The notes: generated by a model from the letters alone, not told the origin. 64,000 bases of DNA from Streptomyces sp. XM4193 (GCF_023072595.1 NZ_JALLGK010000001.1:1364001-1428000), one strand, 5' to 3'. Shown: positions 1 to 9,163, numbered from the stretch's first letter. Translations and numbers: made by a program.

Positions 1-1
1 C

Positions 2-43
2 CCGGTCCGACCCAGCGACGCGGGCGAGGAGAGGCGGCGATGA
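2..43 (+). CDS. possible 3' end of an upstream gene (partial)
   Basis: One frame is open from the window start and ends in a TGA at 41-43 that overlaps the ATG of the next gene as ATGA. This is the usual layout of translationally coupled genes in this genome, so these 13 codons may be the C-terminus of an upstream gene. The stretch is too short to identify, and the overlap could be chance. Confidence 0.3.
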   Translation, partial: PVRPSDAGEERRR

Positions 44-450
44 CGGTGTCGGGTCCGATTCGAGTGGTGGTGGCCAAACCCGGTCTGGACGGGCACGACC
101 GGGGAGCGAAGGTCATCGCCCGCGCGCTGCGGGACGCGGGCATGGAGGTCGTCTACACCGGGCTGCACCAGACGCCCGAGCAGATCGTGGACACCGCGAT
201 CCAGGAGGACGCCCACGCGATCGGGCTCTCCATCCTCTCCGGCGCCCACAACACCCTCTTCGCCGGTGTGCTGGAGCTGCTCCGCGAACGGGAGGCCGAG
301 GACATCAAGGTCTTCGGTGGCGGCATCATCCCGGAGGAGGACATCGGCCCGCTCCGGGAGCTCGGAGTCGCGGCGATCTTCACGCCCGGCGCTCCGACCG
401 GCGAGGTCGTGGAGTGGGTACGCGCCCATGTACGGCCCGTGATCGCCTGA
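40..450 (+). CDS. icmB: cobalamin-binding small subunit of an acyl-CoA mutase (IcmB-like)
   Basis: A 136-residue stand-alone B12-binding domain. The DxHxxG motif is intact (DGHDRG, residues 17-22), with His19 expected to be the lower axial ligand of cobalt. Later conserved pieces are SILSGAHNT and GGGIIP. Such small subunits pair with a separate large subunit to isomerise isobutyryl-CoA/n-butyryl-CoA or a related acyl-CoA. The length fits IcmB rather than the C-terminal domain of a full methylmalonyl-CoA mutase. A GAGGAGAGG ribosome site precedes the ATG. The large subunit is not in this window, so the exact substrate is inferred from family and recalled synteny only. Confidence 0.85.
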   Translation: MTVSGPIRVVVAKPGLDGHDRGAKVIARALRDAGMEVVYTGLHQTPEQIVDTAIQEDAHAIGLSILSGAHNTLFAGVLELLREREAEDIKVFGGGIIPEEDIGPLRELGVAAIFTPGAPTGEVVEWVRAHVRPVIA

Positions 451-754
451 ATTCTCCGGGCCCGCCCTGCCCCTGCTGGCTCAACCCATCCGGTCCCGCC
501 CGGCTTCCGCGCCGCCCGTCGGCCCTCGCGCTTTCTGCCCCGATCCGGATCCCCGGCAGTCCACGCCCTGCCGGCCCCGCCCCGCCTCGTTCGACTCGGC
601 TCCAGGCGCTCCGGGACGGCTCGCAGCCGAAAGATCGCCGGTTCGTACGTGCTGCCCGCGAGCGACCGATGGCGGGTCCGCATCGCGCCCGCACCGGGCG
701 GCAGGCGTCGGCCGGTGCGGGCGGCAGTCGTCCCGCCACCCGCACCGGTGGCCG
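451..754. other. convergent intergenic region, no feature seen
   Basis: About 300 bp between the 3' ends of icmB and the DUF5691 gene. The sequence is C-rich on the plus strand. I see no convincing long hairpin, promoter or small gene; open frames here are GC-driven shadows. Confidence 0.5.
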
Positions 755-2488
755 TCAGCCTGCCGGTGACGGCCCGGGCTGCTCCAGCTCCTCCCGCATG
801 GTGGCGCGTATCCGCAGCGTCAGGACCAGCCGGTCGAAGGCGTCCGACCAGTACGCCGCGGCTCCGGGACGCGCGCCGTCCTCGGCCTCGCTGCCGCCCC
901 GGCGGGTCGCCAGCGGCACGAACTGCTCGGCCAGAGAGGGGTCGAGCGAGCGCTCGGCCAGACCCAGCACACCGCTGAAGCTCCACGGGTAGCTGCCGGC
1001 CTCGCGGGCGATCTCCAAGGCGTCCATCACGGCCTTGGCCAGCTCCGCGGGCCACGGCACCGAGCAGGTGCCCAGCACCCGGAAGGCATCGGCGAGGCCG
1101 TGCGCGGAGACGAAACCGGCGGCCCACCGCGCGCGGTCCTGCTGCGGCAGCACCGCGAGCAGCCGCGCGGGGTCGCCCGGAATCTCGCCGCCGGGACGCA
1201 CCGGAAGGCCGAGCAGCGCCTCGGCCCACGCCGTGTCGCGCTGGCGCACCGCTGCCCACGCCCAGGCCGCGTGGAGCTCGTCCCGCCAGCCGTCGGCTAC
1301 CGGCAGCGCGAGGATCTCCGCCGGGCTCCGGCCGCCCAGGTGCGCCGTCCACCGCGAGAGCGGGGCCGACTCCACCGTCTGCACCAGCCACCAGGAGCGC
1401 TTGCCGCGGCCCTTGGGGGGCGTCGCCACCACACCGTCCCGCACCATCGCCGCGTCGCACTCCCGCGGCGGTTCCACGGCCAACCGGGCCGAAGACCCGT
1501 CTGCCACCCCGTCTACCGCTCCCTCTGCCGCAGCCCCGTCCGCCGGTCCGAGGCCCACGCAGCCGCTCGCGCGCTCCCACATGCGGCGGGCCAGCGCCGA
1601 CTCCGGCAGCGTCGCCAGCAGCTCGGCCGCGGTGGTTCTGACGTTCTTGCTGCGATCGCCGAGCGCCCGGTCGAGGAAGGGCTCGTCCGCCGTGGACAGC
1701 CCGCGCCGCAGGGAGTCCAGGAACATCAGCCGGTCCTCGGCCCGCTCGGTGGACCAGGTGGTCAGGAGCAGCTCGCGCCCGGCCGCCGGATCGCGACGCC
1801 GCACCGCGGTCAGCAGCGAAACCCGCTCGGCGAACAGCCCTTCCTCCCAGAGCTGCCGCACGCTCTGCTCGTCCACCGCGGGCTCCGGGCAGGCGACCTC
1901 ATCGGTCGGCTCCGGGCCGTCCGGCATCGCTCGCGGGTCCCGGGGGAGGGCGCCGCCGCGCAGCGCGAACCTCCAGTCCGGGTTGAGCCCGGCCAGCCAT
2001 GGGGCGCGCGGCCCCGCGAAGGTCAGCACCTCGCTGCGCAGGTCGGTCCGTGCCCGGGCGGCGTCGAGCAGCTGCGGCAGCAGCGCCGAAGGGGCGCCGA
2101 AGCCGCGCGAGTTGGCGATCGCCAGCCACTCCGGCAGCAGCTCGCCCAGATCCGGACTCTGACGCGTCGCACCGTGCGAACCGGCGCCGGACGCCGCCCG
2201 GTACCCGCCTCGCGAGGAACGGGAGAGGAACTGGCCCAGCCTGCGTGCGGCGGCCGGTGGCAGCTTGCTCCGCGGATCGTGCGGGGCGGGCTCGGGCCGC
2301 GGTCCGGCCTGCGCCGGTCGCAGCCCGGCGCGCTGCCGGACCGTCGATACCGCCGCGAGGTCGAGCAGGGCCGCCGCCGAACCTCCGGGCGGGGGACGGC
2401 GCTCCTCACCGAGCAGGGCCGCCGTCACCAACTCCTCCCACGCGACCTCGGGAACCGCGCCGATCGGTGTCTGCTTCTCTGTCGTCAC
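755..2488 (-). CDS. DUF5691 family protein
   Basis: A 577-residue protein starting GTG at 2488, with the GTG overlapping the TGA of the SWIM gene as GTGA. That overlap decides the start, because longer readings run back into the SWIM gene. The N-terminus reads TPIGAVPEVAWEELVTAALL, a pattern I associate with DUF5691 proteins. The body is Leu/Ala/Arg-rich and helical, with repeated short blocks suggestive of HEAT-like repeats (for example the DRALGDRSKNVRTTAAELLATLP segment region). No catalytic motif is visible. It is translationally coupled to the SWIM protein and divergent from the MoxR/DUF5682/VWA arm. Its biochemical role is unknown. Confidence 0.8.
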   Translation of the reverse strand: MTTEKQTPIGAVPEVAWEELVTAALLGEERRPPPGGSAAALLDLAAVSTVRQRAGLRPAQAGPRPEPAPHDPRSKLPPAAARRLGQFLSRSSRGGYRAASGAGSHGATRQSPDLGELLPEWLAIANSRGFGAPSALLPQLLDAARARTDLRSEVLTFAGPRAPWLAGLNPDWRFALRGGALPRDPRAMPDGPEPTDEVACPEPAVDEQSVRQLWEEGLFAERVSLLTAVRRRDPAAGRELLLTTWSTERAEDRLMFLDSLRRGLSTADEPFLDRALGDRSKNVRTTAAELLATLPESALARRMWERASGCVGLGPADGAAAEGAVDGVADGSSARLAVEPPRECDAAMVRDGVVATPPKGRGKRSWWLVQTVESAPLSRWTAHLGGRSPAEILALPVADGWRDELHAAWAWAAVRQRDTAWAEALLGLPVRPGGEIPGDPARLLAVLPQQDRARWAAGFVSAHGLADAFRVLGTCSVPWPAELAKAVMDALEIAREAGSYPWSFSGVLGLAERSLDPSLAEQFVPLATRRGGSEAEDGARPGAAAYWSDAFDRLVLTLRIRATMREELEQPGPSPAG

Positions 2489-3843
2489 AGCGTGATCGCC
2501 TCTCCGTCGGACCAGACCGTCTGCGGGAGGAACCCGCCGTGGCCGCACTCGCCGAACACGGTGATCGGTGTGCCGCCCGATATCGCCGCGAGCTGCCAAC
2601 GGGCGCTCTCGGAAGGGAAGCTGAGCGGTACGGCCGCGTCGCTCGCGCTGTCGGCGAGCCGCCAGCCGTCCGCCGCGCCCTCCTGGGGCGGCAGCGGCAC
2701 CACGTCGTGCAGCACCGCGGGCCACGCCTCGATCCAGGGATCACTGCGCAGGGCCTCGCCGTAGCGCGTCAACGCCGCCTCCACTCCCACTCCTTCGGGT
2801 GCCGACGCCGGAACCGGAGCGCTGCGCCCCTCGCCGAGCACCGCCCGCAACGGGCTGCCGCCCGGGTAGTACGCCAGGGAGGCCTCGAACACGGTGCCCA
2901 CCGGCAGCACCAGCTCCGGCGCCTGCCCGGCCGCACCGAAGGAGAGCACCAGGGCGAACCGCCCCGAACCCTTCTCCATGAGCCACACGCGGCGCACCGT
3001 CAACCGCCCCTCCTGGCTGTCGCGCTGACCGAGCACCAGCCAGTCGCCCGCCAGCCGGGCGTTCTCGTCGGCCAGCAGTGTGGCGGCGTCGGTGCTGAGA
3101 CCCACCTGGGCCCGCACGGTGGCCGCCAGCTCCTGCGGCAGCTGATCCCGGCGCAGATATCCCTGGGTCAGCAGGCGCAGCAGTGCGCAGTCCGCGAGCA
3201 GCCTGCCGGGCCAGCCCGGCCCCGACCCGGGTATCGAGGCCAACTCCCGGACCCGGGTGGCGAGTCCGGGCGCCTGGGCGTCGACCATGCGGGCCGCCGT
3301 CTCGTCCCACTCGGCATAGCCGAGGTGCTCGGCGCCGGCGAGGCCGGTGCGCAGCAGGTCGGCGAGCCGCTGCTCCAACTCCTCGGCGCCCGCGGTGATC
3401 CGCTGCGCGCGCCGCTCGGCTCTGCGACGTGCGGCCTCCGGGTCGGCAGGCGCCTCCCCCGCCGGCCGGGCCGCCTTGGCCTCGGCACGCTCACGTCGGC
3501 CGCTGAGCCACTTCTCGGCCCAGTCCGGCACGCTCTCCGGACCTGCGCCGTCCGCGACCACCGGGTCCTTCTCCGCCCAGAGCAGCAGCAGCGCGAGCGC
3601 GTGCTTGCAGGGGAACTTCCGGCTCGGGCAACTGCACTTGTAGCCGGCGCCGACCAGATCGACCACGGTCTGGTACGGCTTGCTGCCGCTGCCCCTGCAC
3701 AGCCCCCACAGCGCCCCCTCGCCCTGTGCCGCCCGGGACCAGGGGCCCGGAGTGGCGAGCTTGCCGCCCGCCTTGCGTGACGCCGCGTCGGGCGCGAGCG
3801 CCAGCACCTGTTCCGCTGTCCAGCGGACCTGTTGTCCCGTCAT
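2485..3843 (-). CDS. SWIM zinc-finger protein
   Basis: A 452-residue protein with a SWIM finger CxCx6CxH at Cys70, Cys72, Cys79 and His81 (CSCPSRKFPCKH). SWIM fingers bind zinc and mediate DNA or protein contacts. The ATG at 3843 is preferred over one eight codons upstream because family members usually begin MTGQQVRWTAEQV. The region after the finger is Arg/Glu/Ala-rich and probably helical. Its stop overlaps the DUF5691 start. It heads the minus arm of the divergent block and probably works with the MoxR/VWA arm; the role is inferred from context. Confidence 0.85.
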   Translation of the reverse strand: MTGQQVRWTAEQVLALAPDAASRKAGGKLATPGPWSRAAQGEGALWGLCRGSGSKPYQTVVDLVGAGYKCSCPSRKFPCKHALALLLLWAEKDPVVADGAGPESVPDWAEKWLSGRRERAEAKAARPAGEAPADPEAARRRAERRAQRITAGAEELEQRLADLLRTGLAGAEHLGYAEWDETAARMVDAQAPGLATRVRELASIPGSGPGWPGRLLADCALLRLLTQGYLRRDQLPQELAATVRAQVGLSTDAATLLADENARLAGDWLVLGQRDSQEGRLTVRRVWLMEKGSGRFALVLSFGAAGQAPELVLPVGTVFEASLAYYPGGSPLRAVLGEGRSAPVPASAPEGVGVEAALTRYGEALRSDPWIEAWPAVLHDVVPLPPQEGAADGWRLADSASDAAVPLSFPSESARWQLAAISGGTPITVFGECGHGGFLPQTVWSDGEAITL

Positions 3844-4115
3844 GGATCGAACAGTAGAACCAGCCACTGACAGCGGCGCACGAGTCCCGCGGCGCCCGCC
3901 TCAGCAGACGCTGCTGCCCCGCGACCGGCCGTCCGCCGACAGCCCGTCGGGCCCGGTCGGGAGGGCGGTCGGCGGGCGGACGCCGATCCGGGGATCGAAT
4001 GTCAGTGGCAGGGTGCAGAGTGTGAACCAGCCGATCACCAGCGGGAATTGGTGCTGCTGAAGGCTGCCGTTCGACGACTGTCGTCGATGGCCCATCGGAA
4101 CGAGGGGGATGGCGA
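3844..4115. promoter_or_regulatory. divergent promoter region of the SWIM and MoxR arms
   Basis: A 272-bp gap between divergent starts must hold promoters for both arms. A TACTGT hexamer lies about 13 nt upstream of the SWIM ATG and could be a -10 for a short-leader transcript, but no good -35 is visible. On the other side GAGGGGGA precedes the GTG of the MoxR gene. A strong inverted repeat sits at 4071-4087. Confidence 0.5.
4071..4087. promoter_or_regulatory. 17-bp near-perfect palindrome, candidate operator
   Basis: The sequence TCGACGACTGTCGTCGA has perfect 8-bp arms around a single central base. It ends 28 bp before the GTG of the MoxR gene. It could be a repressor site or a short hairpin in the leader. 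No known regulator is assigned. Confidence 0.45.
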
Positions 4116-5252
4116 GTGAGCAAGACGAGCGCGGCGGACGAGAAGGCGGACCGGAGCTCCGCCGAGCAGGGCGCGCAGGCACTGCGTCCGCACGCCGAGG
4201 ACGCCTTCGCGGGCGAGCTGCGGGCGCTGGCCGCCGCCGACGACAGGCCGCGTCCCGAGCGCTGGAAGATGTCGCCGTGGGCGGTCTCGCTCTACCTCAT
4301 GGGCGGGACCCTGCCGGACGGCACGGTGATCAGCCCCAAGTACGTCGGACCGCGCCGCATCATCGAGGTGGCCGTGACGACCCTGGCCACGGACCGCGCG
4401 CTGCTGCTCCTCGGAGTGCCCGGCACCGCCAAGACCTGGGTCTCCGAGCACCTGGCGGCTGCCGTCAGCGGCGACTCCACGCTGCTCGTGCAGGGCACCG
4501 CGGGCACCGCGGAGGAAGCGGTGCGCTACGGCTGGAACTACGCCCAGCTCCTCACCAACGGACCCAGCCGTCAGGCGATGGTGCACAGCCCCGTCATGCG
4601 GGCGATGTCCGAAGGAATGATCGCCCGGGTCGAGGAGTTGACCCGTATCCCGGCAGACGTGCAGGACAGCCTCATCACCATTCTCTCGGAGAAGACGCTC
4701 CCGGTTCCGGAGCTGGGGGACGAGGTGCAGGCCGTGCGCGGCTTCAACCTCATCGCCACGGCCAACGACCGCGACCGCGGGGTCAACGAGCTCTCCAGCG
4801 CGCTGCGCCGCCGCTTCAACACGGTGGTGCTGCCGCTGCCCGCGAGCTCGGAGGCGGAGGTGGAGATCGTCTCCCGCCGGGTCGAGCAGATAGGCCGCTC
4901 GCTGGATCTGCCGCCGGCGCCGGAGGGCCTGGAGGAGATCCGCCGTGTGGTCACCGTCTTCCGCGAGCTGCGGGACGGCGCGACCGTCGACGGCCGCACC
5001 AAGGTCAAGTCCCCTTCCGGCACGCTCTCCACGGCGGAGGCGATCTCGGTGGTGACCGGCGGCCTCGCGCTGTCCGCGCACTTCGGTGACGGGCAGTTGC
5101 GTGCCGCGGACGTGGCGGCCGGAATCCTCGGTGCCGTGGTGCGCGACCCGGCCGCGGACTCGGTGATCTGGCAGGAGTACCTGGAGACCGTCGTTCGCGA
5201 GCGCGACGGCTGGAAGGACTTCTACCGCGCATGCCGCGAGGTGAGCGCGTGA
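4116..5252 (+). CDS. MoxR-type AAA+ ATPase
   Basis: A 378-residue AAA+ ATPase with Walker A GVPGTAKT at residues 100-107. A Walker B/catalytic segment follows around MIARVEELTRIP, then a sensor-1-like NLIATANDRDRG. Proteins of this type usually act with a VWA-domain partner to remodel or activate a target, and a VWA gene is two genes downstream. The GTG at 4116 follows a GAGGGGG ribosome site. The stop overlaps the next start as GTGA, so ATPase and DUF5682 are translationally coupled. The target is unknown. Confidence 0.9.
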   Translation: MSKTSAADEKADRSSAEQGAQALRPHAEDAFAGELRALAAADDRPRPERWKMSPWAVSLYLMGGTLPDGTVISPKYVGPRRIIEVAVTTLATDRALLLLGVPGTAKTWVSEHLAAAVSGDSTLLVQGTAGTAEEAVRYGWNYAQLLTNGPSRQAMVHSPVMRAMSEGMIARVEELTRIPADVQDSLITILSEKTLPVPELGDEVQAVRGFNLIATANDRDRGVNELSSALRRRFNTVVLPLPASSEAEVEIVSRRVEQIGRSLDLPPAPEGLEEIRRVVTVFRELRDGATVDGRTKVKSPSGTLSTAEAISVVTGGLALSAHFGDGQLRAADVAAGILGAVVRDPAADSVIWQEYLETVVRERDGWKDFYRACREVSA

Positions 5253-7687
5253 GCGACCGTCCGCTGCTGCTCGGGGTCCGGCACCACGGCCCCGGTTCGG
5301 CCCGTGCGGTGCGTGCCGCGCTGGTCGCGCACGAGCCGAAGGTCCTGTTGGTGGAGGGGCCCCCGGAGGCGGACGCGGTGGTGCGGCTGGCGGGGGAGAG
5401 GACCATGGTCCCGCCGGTCGCGCTCCTGGCGCACGCCGTGGACGAGCCGGGTCGGGCCGCGTTCTGGCCCTTCGCCGCGTTCTCCCCGGAGTGGGTGGCG
5501 ATCAGCTGGGCGATGGAGCAGGGCGTCGAGGTCCGTTTCGTGGACCTGCCGGCGGCCCACTCGCTCGCCCTGCCCCGACAGCCCGAGGCCGAGCCGGAGT
5601 TGAAGCCGGAGGCGGAGCACGAGGGCCGTGCCGCCGACGCCGAGGCGGTGGGTGACCCCGACGGCGAGGAGGGCGAGGAGTCCTCCTGCGGCGGAGGAGC
5701 CGCCTCCGATCTGCGGATCGACCCGCTCGCCGTGCTGGCGCGCACCGCCGGTTACGACGACCCCGAGCGCTGGTGGGAGGACGTCGTCGAGCACCGTGGC
5801 GCAGCCGACCGGCAGGGCCCGGACGCCGAGCCGGACGCCCGGGAGCAGACGCTGGCCCCCTTCACCGCGCTGGAGGAGGCGATGACCGCGCTGCGCGAGA
5901 CCCACGACGACGGCGGCCACAGTCGGGACCTGGTGCGCGAGGCCCATATGCGGCTGCGGCTGCGGGAGGCGCGCAAGGAGTTCGGGGACGACGCCGTCGC
6001 TGTCGTCTGCGGTGCCTGGCACGTGCCGGCGCTGCGGGAGAAGCACGCCGTCACCGCCGACCGAGGGCTGCTCAAGGGGCTGCCCAAGCTCAAGGTCGAT
6101 GTCACCTGGGTGCCCTGGACGCATCGCCGACTGGCCAGACACAGCGGTTACGGCGCGGGCATCACCTCGCCCGGCTGGTACGGCCATCTCTTCGAGACCG
6201 CCGACCGTCCGCTGGTGCGCTGGATGACCAGGGTCGCCGAGCTGCTGCGGGCCGAGGACCACCCGGTCTCCTCGGCGCACGTCATCGAGTCCGTCCGTCT
6301 CGCCGAGAGCCTCGCCGCGCTGCGCGGTCGGCCGCTCGCCGGGCTGACCGAGACCCTGGAAGCGGTGCGGGCCGTGATGTGCGAGGGCTCCCAGGTGCCT
6401 CTCGCGCTCATCGAGGACCGCCTGATCGTCGGTGACGCGCTGGGCGAGGTGCCGGACGAGGCGCCGGCGGTTCCGCTCCAGCGCGACCTCACCAGGCTCC
6501 AGCGTTCGCTGCGGCTGAAGCCCGAGGCCGCCGAGCGCGCCCTGGACCTCGATCTGCGCAAGGAGACCGACGCGGCCCGCAGTCTGATGCTGCACCGGTT
6601 GTCCCTGCTCGGTATCGCCTGGGGCACGCTCGACTCCCACCGCAGCCGCAACACCGGCACGTTCCGCGAGAGTTGGCGGCTCTCCTGGGAGCCCGAGCTG
6701 TCGGTGCGCACCGCAGAGGCGGGCATCTGGGGCACCACGCTGGCGACCGCGGCGGGTGCCAAGGCGATCACCAGGGCGAGCGAGGCGCAGGAGCTCGGAG
6801 AGGTGACGCTCTGGGCCGAGCGCTGTCTGCTCGCCGGCCTCGACGACGCGTTGCCGCAGGTGATGCGGGAGCTGGCCGACCGCGCCGCCCTCGACTCGGA
6901 CGTGGGCCGGCTCGCCAAAGCCCTTCCGGCGCTGGTGCGTTCGGTCCGGTACGGGGATGTGCGCGGCACCGACTCGGCCATGTTGCGTCGGGTCGCCGAG
7001 GGGCTGGCCGAGCGGATATGCGTCGGTCTTCCTCCCGCTTGCACGGGCCTCGACGCCGACGGCGCGGCAGCGCTGCGCGAGCATCTCGACGCCGTCCAGC
7101 ACTCCGTTGCGATGCTCGCCGACGAGGGCCTGACCAGCCGTTGGCGTGCGGTGCTGCGCTCGCTGTCGGCCCGGGAGAGCGTCGCTGCGCTGCTGCGCGG
7201 CCGTTGCGCCCGACTCCTGCTGGACGAGGGCGAGTTGGCGGCCGACGACGCGGAGCGGCTGCTGCGCCTGGCGCTGTCCACCGGCGCCGAGCCGGCGGAC
7301 GCGGCGGGCTGGGTGGAGGGTTTCCTCTCCGGCGGCGGAATGCTGCTGCTGCACGATGAGCGGCTGCTCGCCCTGATCGACGGCTGGCTCGCGAGCGTGT
7401 CGCCGACCGCGTTCGAGGACGTGCTGCCGCTGCTGCGGCGGACGTTCTCCGCTTTCGAGCCGGGTGTCCGGAGCAATCTGGGCCAGATCGTGCGCCGCGG
7501 CACGGGGGGCCGCGGCGCACCCGCCGACGACACGGCGTACCCCGGGTTCGGGTCCGAGCCGGACGCCGACCGGTCGGCCGCGGTGCTGCCGACACTGCGA
7601 CATCTGCTGGGCGACTCCCTCGCCGTGGGCGGGCCGACTCCCGCCGCAGCAACGCCAGTCCAAGACCCAGTGGGGGCGTCCCGATGA
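5249..7687 (+). CDS. DUF5682 family protein
   Basis: An 812-residue protein. The GTG at 5249 is chosen because it overlaps the previous stop (GTGA); an ATG at 5231 would overlap by 22 bases. Three conserved-looking motifs stand out: GVRHHGPGSA at residues 9-18, VEGP with Glu36, and VVCGAWH ending at His258. Their order resembles the GxxH / E / GxxH pattern of the TraB/ChaN/EreA-type hydrolase superfamily, so a metal-dependent hydrolase fold is possible (inference). An acidic low-complexity insert lies around residues 110-155. The large C-terminal half is helical. It is coupled on both sides, to the MoxR ATPase and to the VWA gene. Confidence 0.85.
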   Translation: MSDRPLLLGVRHHGPGSARAVRAALVAHEPKVLLVEGPPEADAVVRLAGERTMVPPVALLAHAVDEPGRAAFWPFAAFSPEWVAISWAMEQGVEVRFVDLPAAHSLALPRQPEAEPELKPEAEHEGRAADAEAVGDPDGEEGEESSCGGGAASDLRIDPLAVLARTAGYDDPERWWEDVVEHRGAADRQGPDAEPDAREQTLAPFTALEEAMTALRETHDDGGHSRDLVREAHMRLRLREARKEFGDDAVAVVCGAWHVPALREKHAVTADRGLLKGLPKLKVDVTWVPWTHRRLARHSGYGAGITSPGWYGHLFETADRPLVRWMTRVAELLRAEDHPVSSAHVIESVRLAESLAALRGRPLAGLTETLEAVRAVMCEGSQVPLALIEDRLIVGDALGEVPDEAPAVPLQRDLTRLQRSLRLKPEAAERALDLDLRKETDAARSLMLHRLSLLGIAWGTLDSHRSRNTGTFRESWRLSWEPELSVRTAEAGIWGTTLATAAGAKAITRASEAQELGEVTLWAERCLLAGLDDALPQVMRELADRAALDSDVGRLAKALPALVRSVRYGDVRGTDSAMLRRVAEGLAERICVGLPPACTGLDADGAAALREHLDAVQHSVAMLADEGLTSRWRAVLRSLSARESVAALLRGRCARLLLDEGELAADDAERLLRLALSTGAEPADAAGWVEGFLSGGGMLLLHDERLLALIDGWLASVSPTAFEDVLPLLRRTFSAFEPGVRSNLGQIVRRGTGGRGAPADDTAYPGFGSEPDADRSAAVLPTLRHLLGDSLAVGGPTPAAATPVQDPVGASR

Positions 7688-8931
7688 CCGACACCAGCAC
7701 CCGGACCGACACCGGCCCCGACACCGACACCGGCCCCGACACCGGCCCCGACACCGACACCGCCGACACCGACACGACCTCCGGCACCACCGCTCCCGCG
7801 CCCACGGCGGAGGAGCGGGAGGAGCGGCTGCGCCGCTGGCGTCTGGTCCTCGGCGACCCGGCCGAGGAGGGCACCGGGTTCCAACTCGCCGACCGCGACG
7901 TGGAGATGGACCGCACGCTGGCCGCCGTCTACGACGAGCCGCGCTCGGCCGGTCTCGGCGGCAGCGCCCCGAGGGTGGCCCGCTGGCTCGGCGACATCAG
8001 GACGTACTTCCCCTCCTCCGTGGTGCGGGTGATGCAGCGGGACGCCATCCAACGGCTCGGCCTCACCTCGCTCCTCGCCGAGCCCGAGATGCTGGAGGCG
8101 GTGGAGGCGGACGTCCATCTGGTCGGCACCCTGCTCTCGCTGGGCCGGGCCATCCCGGAATCCAGCAAGGAGACGGCAAGAGCCGTGGTGCGCAAGGTCG
8201 TCGAGCAGCTGGAGAAGCAGCTCGCCAGCCGCACCCGGACGACGCTCAACGGCGCGCTCGACCGCTCCGCCCGCATCCAGCGCCCGCGCCACCAGGACAT
8301 CGACTGGGACCGCACCATCCGCGCCAACCTCAAGAACTACCTGCCCGAGTACGGCACCGTGGTTCCGGAGCGGCTGATCGGCTACGGCCGGGCGTCCCGT
8401 TCGGTGAAGAAGGACGTCATCCTCTGCATCGACCAGTCGGGTTCGATGGCCGCCTCGGTCGTCTACGCCTCGGTGTTCGGCGCGGTGTTGGCCTCCATGC
8501 GGTCGATCAGCACCCGGCTGGTGGTCTTCGACACCAAGGTCGCCGACCTCACGGACGCCCTCGACGACCCGGTCGACGTGCTGTTCGGCACGCAGCTCGG
8601 CGGCGGCACCGACATCAACGGTGCGCTGGCGTACTGCCAGAGCAAGATCAGCCGGCCGAACGAGACCGTGGTGGTGCTGATCAGCGACCTCTACGAGGGC
8701 GGCATCAGGAACGAGATGCTGCGGCGGGTCGCGGCGATGAAGAGCGCAGGCGTCCAGTTCGTCACGCTGCTCGCACTGTCCGACGAGGGAGCACCCGCGT
8801 ACGACCGCGAGCACGCCGCCGCGCTCGCGGAGCTGGGAGCGCCCGCCTTCGCCTGCACGCCGGACCACTTTCCGGAGGTGATGGCGGCGGCGATCGAGCG
8901 ACGACCGCTGCCGATACCCGCGGCGAACTGA
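7684..8931 (+). CDS. VWA-domain protein partner of the MoxR ATPase
   Basis: A 415-residue protein starting ATG at 7684, overlapping the DUF5682 stop as ATGA. The C-terminal half is a von Willebrand A domain with an intact MIDAS: D250xSxS (DQSGS), a Thr in GGGTD near residue 309, and Asp335 in SDLYEGG. The first 35 residues are a Thr/Asp/Gly/Pro repeat encoded by near-tandem DNA copies and look disordered. VWA proteins next to MoxR ATPases usually act as the metal-dependent adaptor of the ATPase. It is the last gene of the plus arm and is followed by a strong hairpin. Confidence 0.9.
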   Translation: MTDTSTRTDTGPDTDTGPDTGPDTDTADTDTTSGTTAPAPTAEEREERLRRWRLVLGDPAEEGTGFQLADRDVEMDRTLAAVYDEPRSAGLGGSAPRVARWLGDIRTYFPSSVVRVMQRDAIQRLGLTSLLAEPEMLEAVEADVHLVGTLLSLGRAIPESSKETARAVVRKVVEQLEKQLASRTRTTLNGALDRSARIQRPRHQDIDWDRTIRANLKNYLPEYGTVVPERLIGYGRASRSVKKDVILCIDQSGSMAASVVYASVFGAVLASMRSISTRLVVFDTKVADLTDALDDPVDVLFGTQLGGGTDINGALAYCQSKISRPNETVVVLISDLYEGGIRNEMLRRVAAMKSAGVQFVTLLALSDEGAPAYDREHAAALAELGAPAFACTPDHFPEVMAAAIERRPLPIPAAN

Positions 8932-8950
8932 GCCTTCGCAGCTGCGAGTT

Positions 8951-8980
8951 CACCCGGCGGCGCGCCCTCGCCGCCGGGTG
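8951..8980 (+). terminator. hairpin terminator after the VWA gene
   Basis: A perfect 12-bp stem (CACCCGGCGGCG with its complement) closes a 6-nt loop, 19 bp after the VWA stop. There is no U-tract, as is common for Streptomyces terminators. It separates the block from sucC. Confidence 0.65.
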
Positions 8981-9163
8981 CGCGTCGCGATCCGGACCGC
9001 GGCCCTGTGACAGGACTCACCGTGTGTGGGCGAGCTGAGATTTATGTCCACCTCGTGCACCGGGCTACCCTGCGAGACGGACATGCCGCGTCGACGCTGT
9101 CGCGGCCACGCGGCACGCCCACGCTCTCAACGACCGCGACAACTGATTAAGGGACGGACGCGC

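Noticed and set aside
5222..7663. Long minus-strand frame opposite the DUF5682 gene
   Set aside because: It mirrors the third-position GC bias of the plus-strand gene, is Arg/Gly/His-rich and has no ribosome site or recognisable motif.
9026..9163. N-terminal extension of SucC from an upstream ATG
   Set aside because: The extra residues are Arg/Pro/Cys-rich and unlike SucC; the GTG at 9164 has a good ribosome site and the canonical N-terminus.
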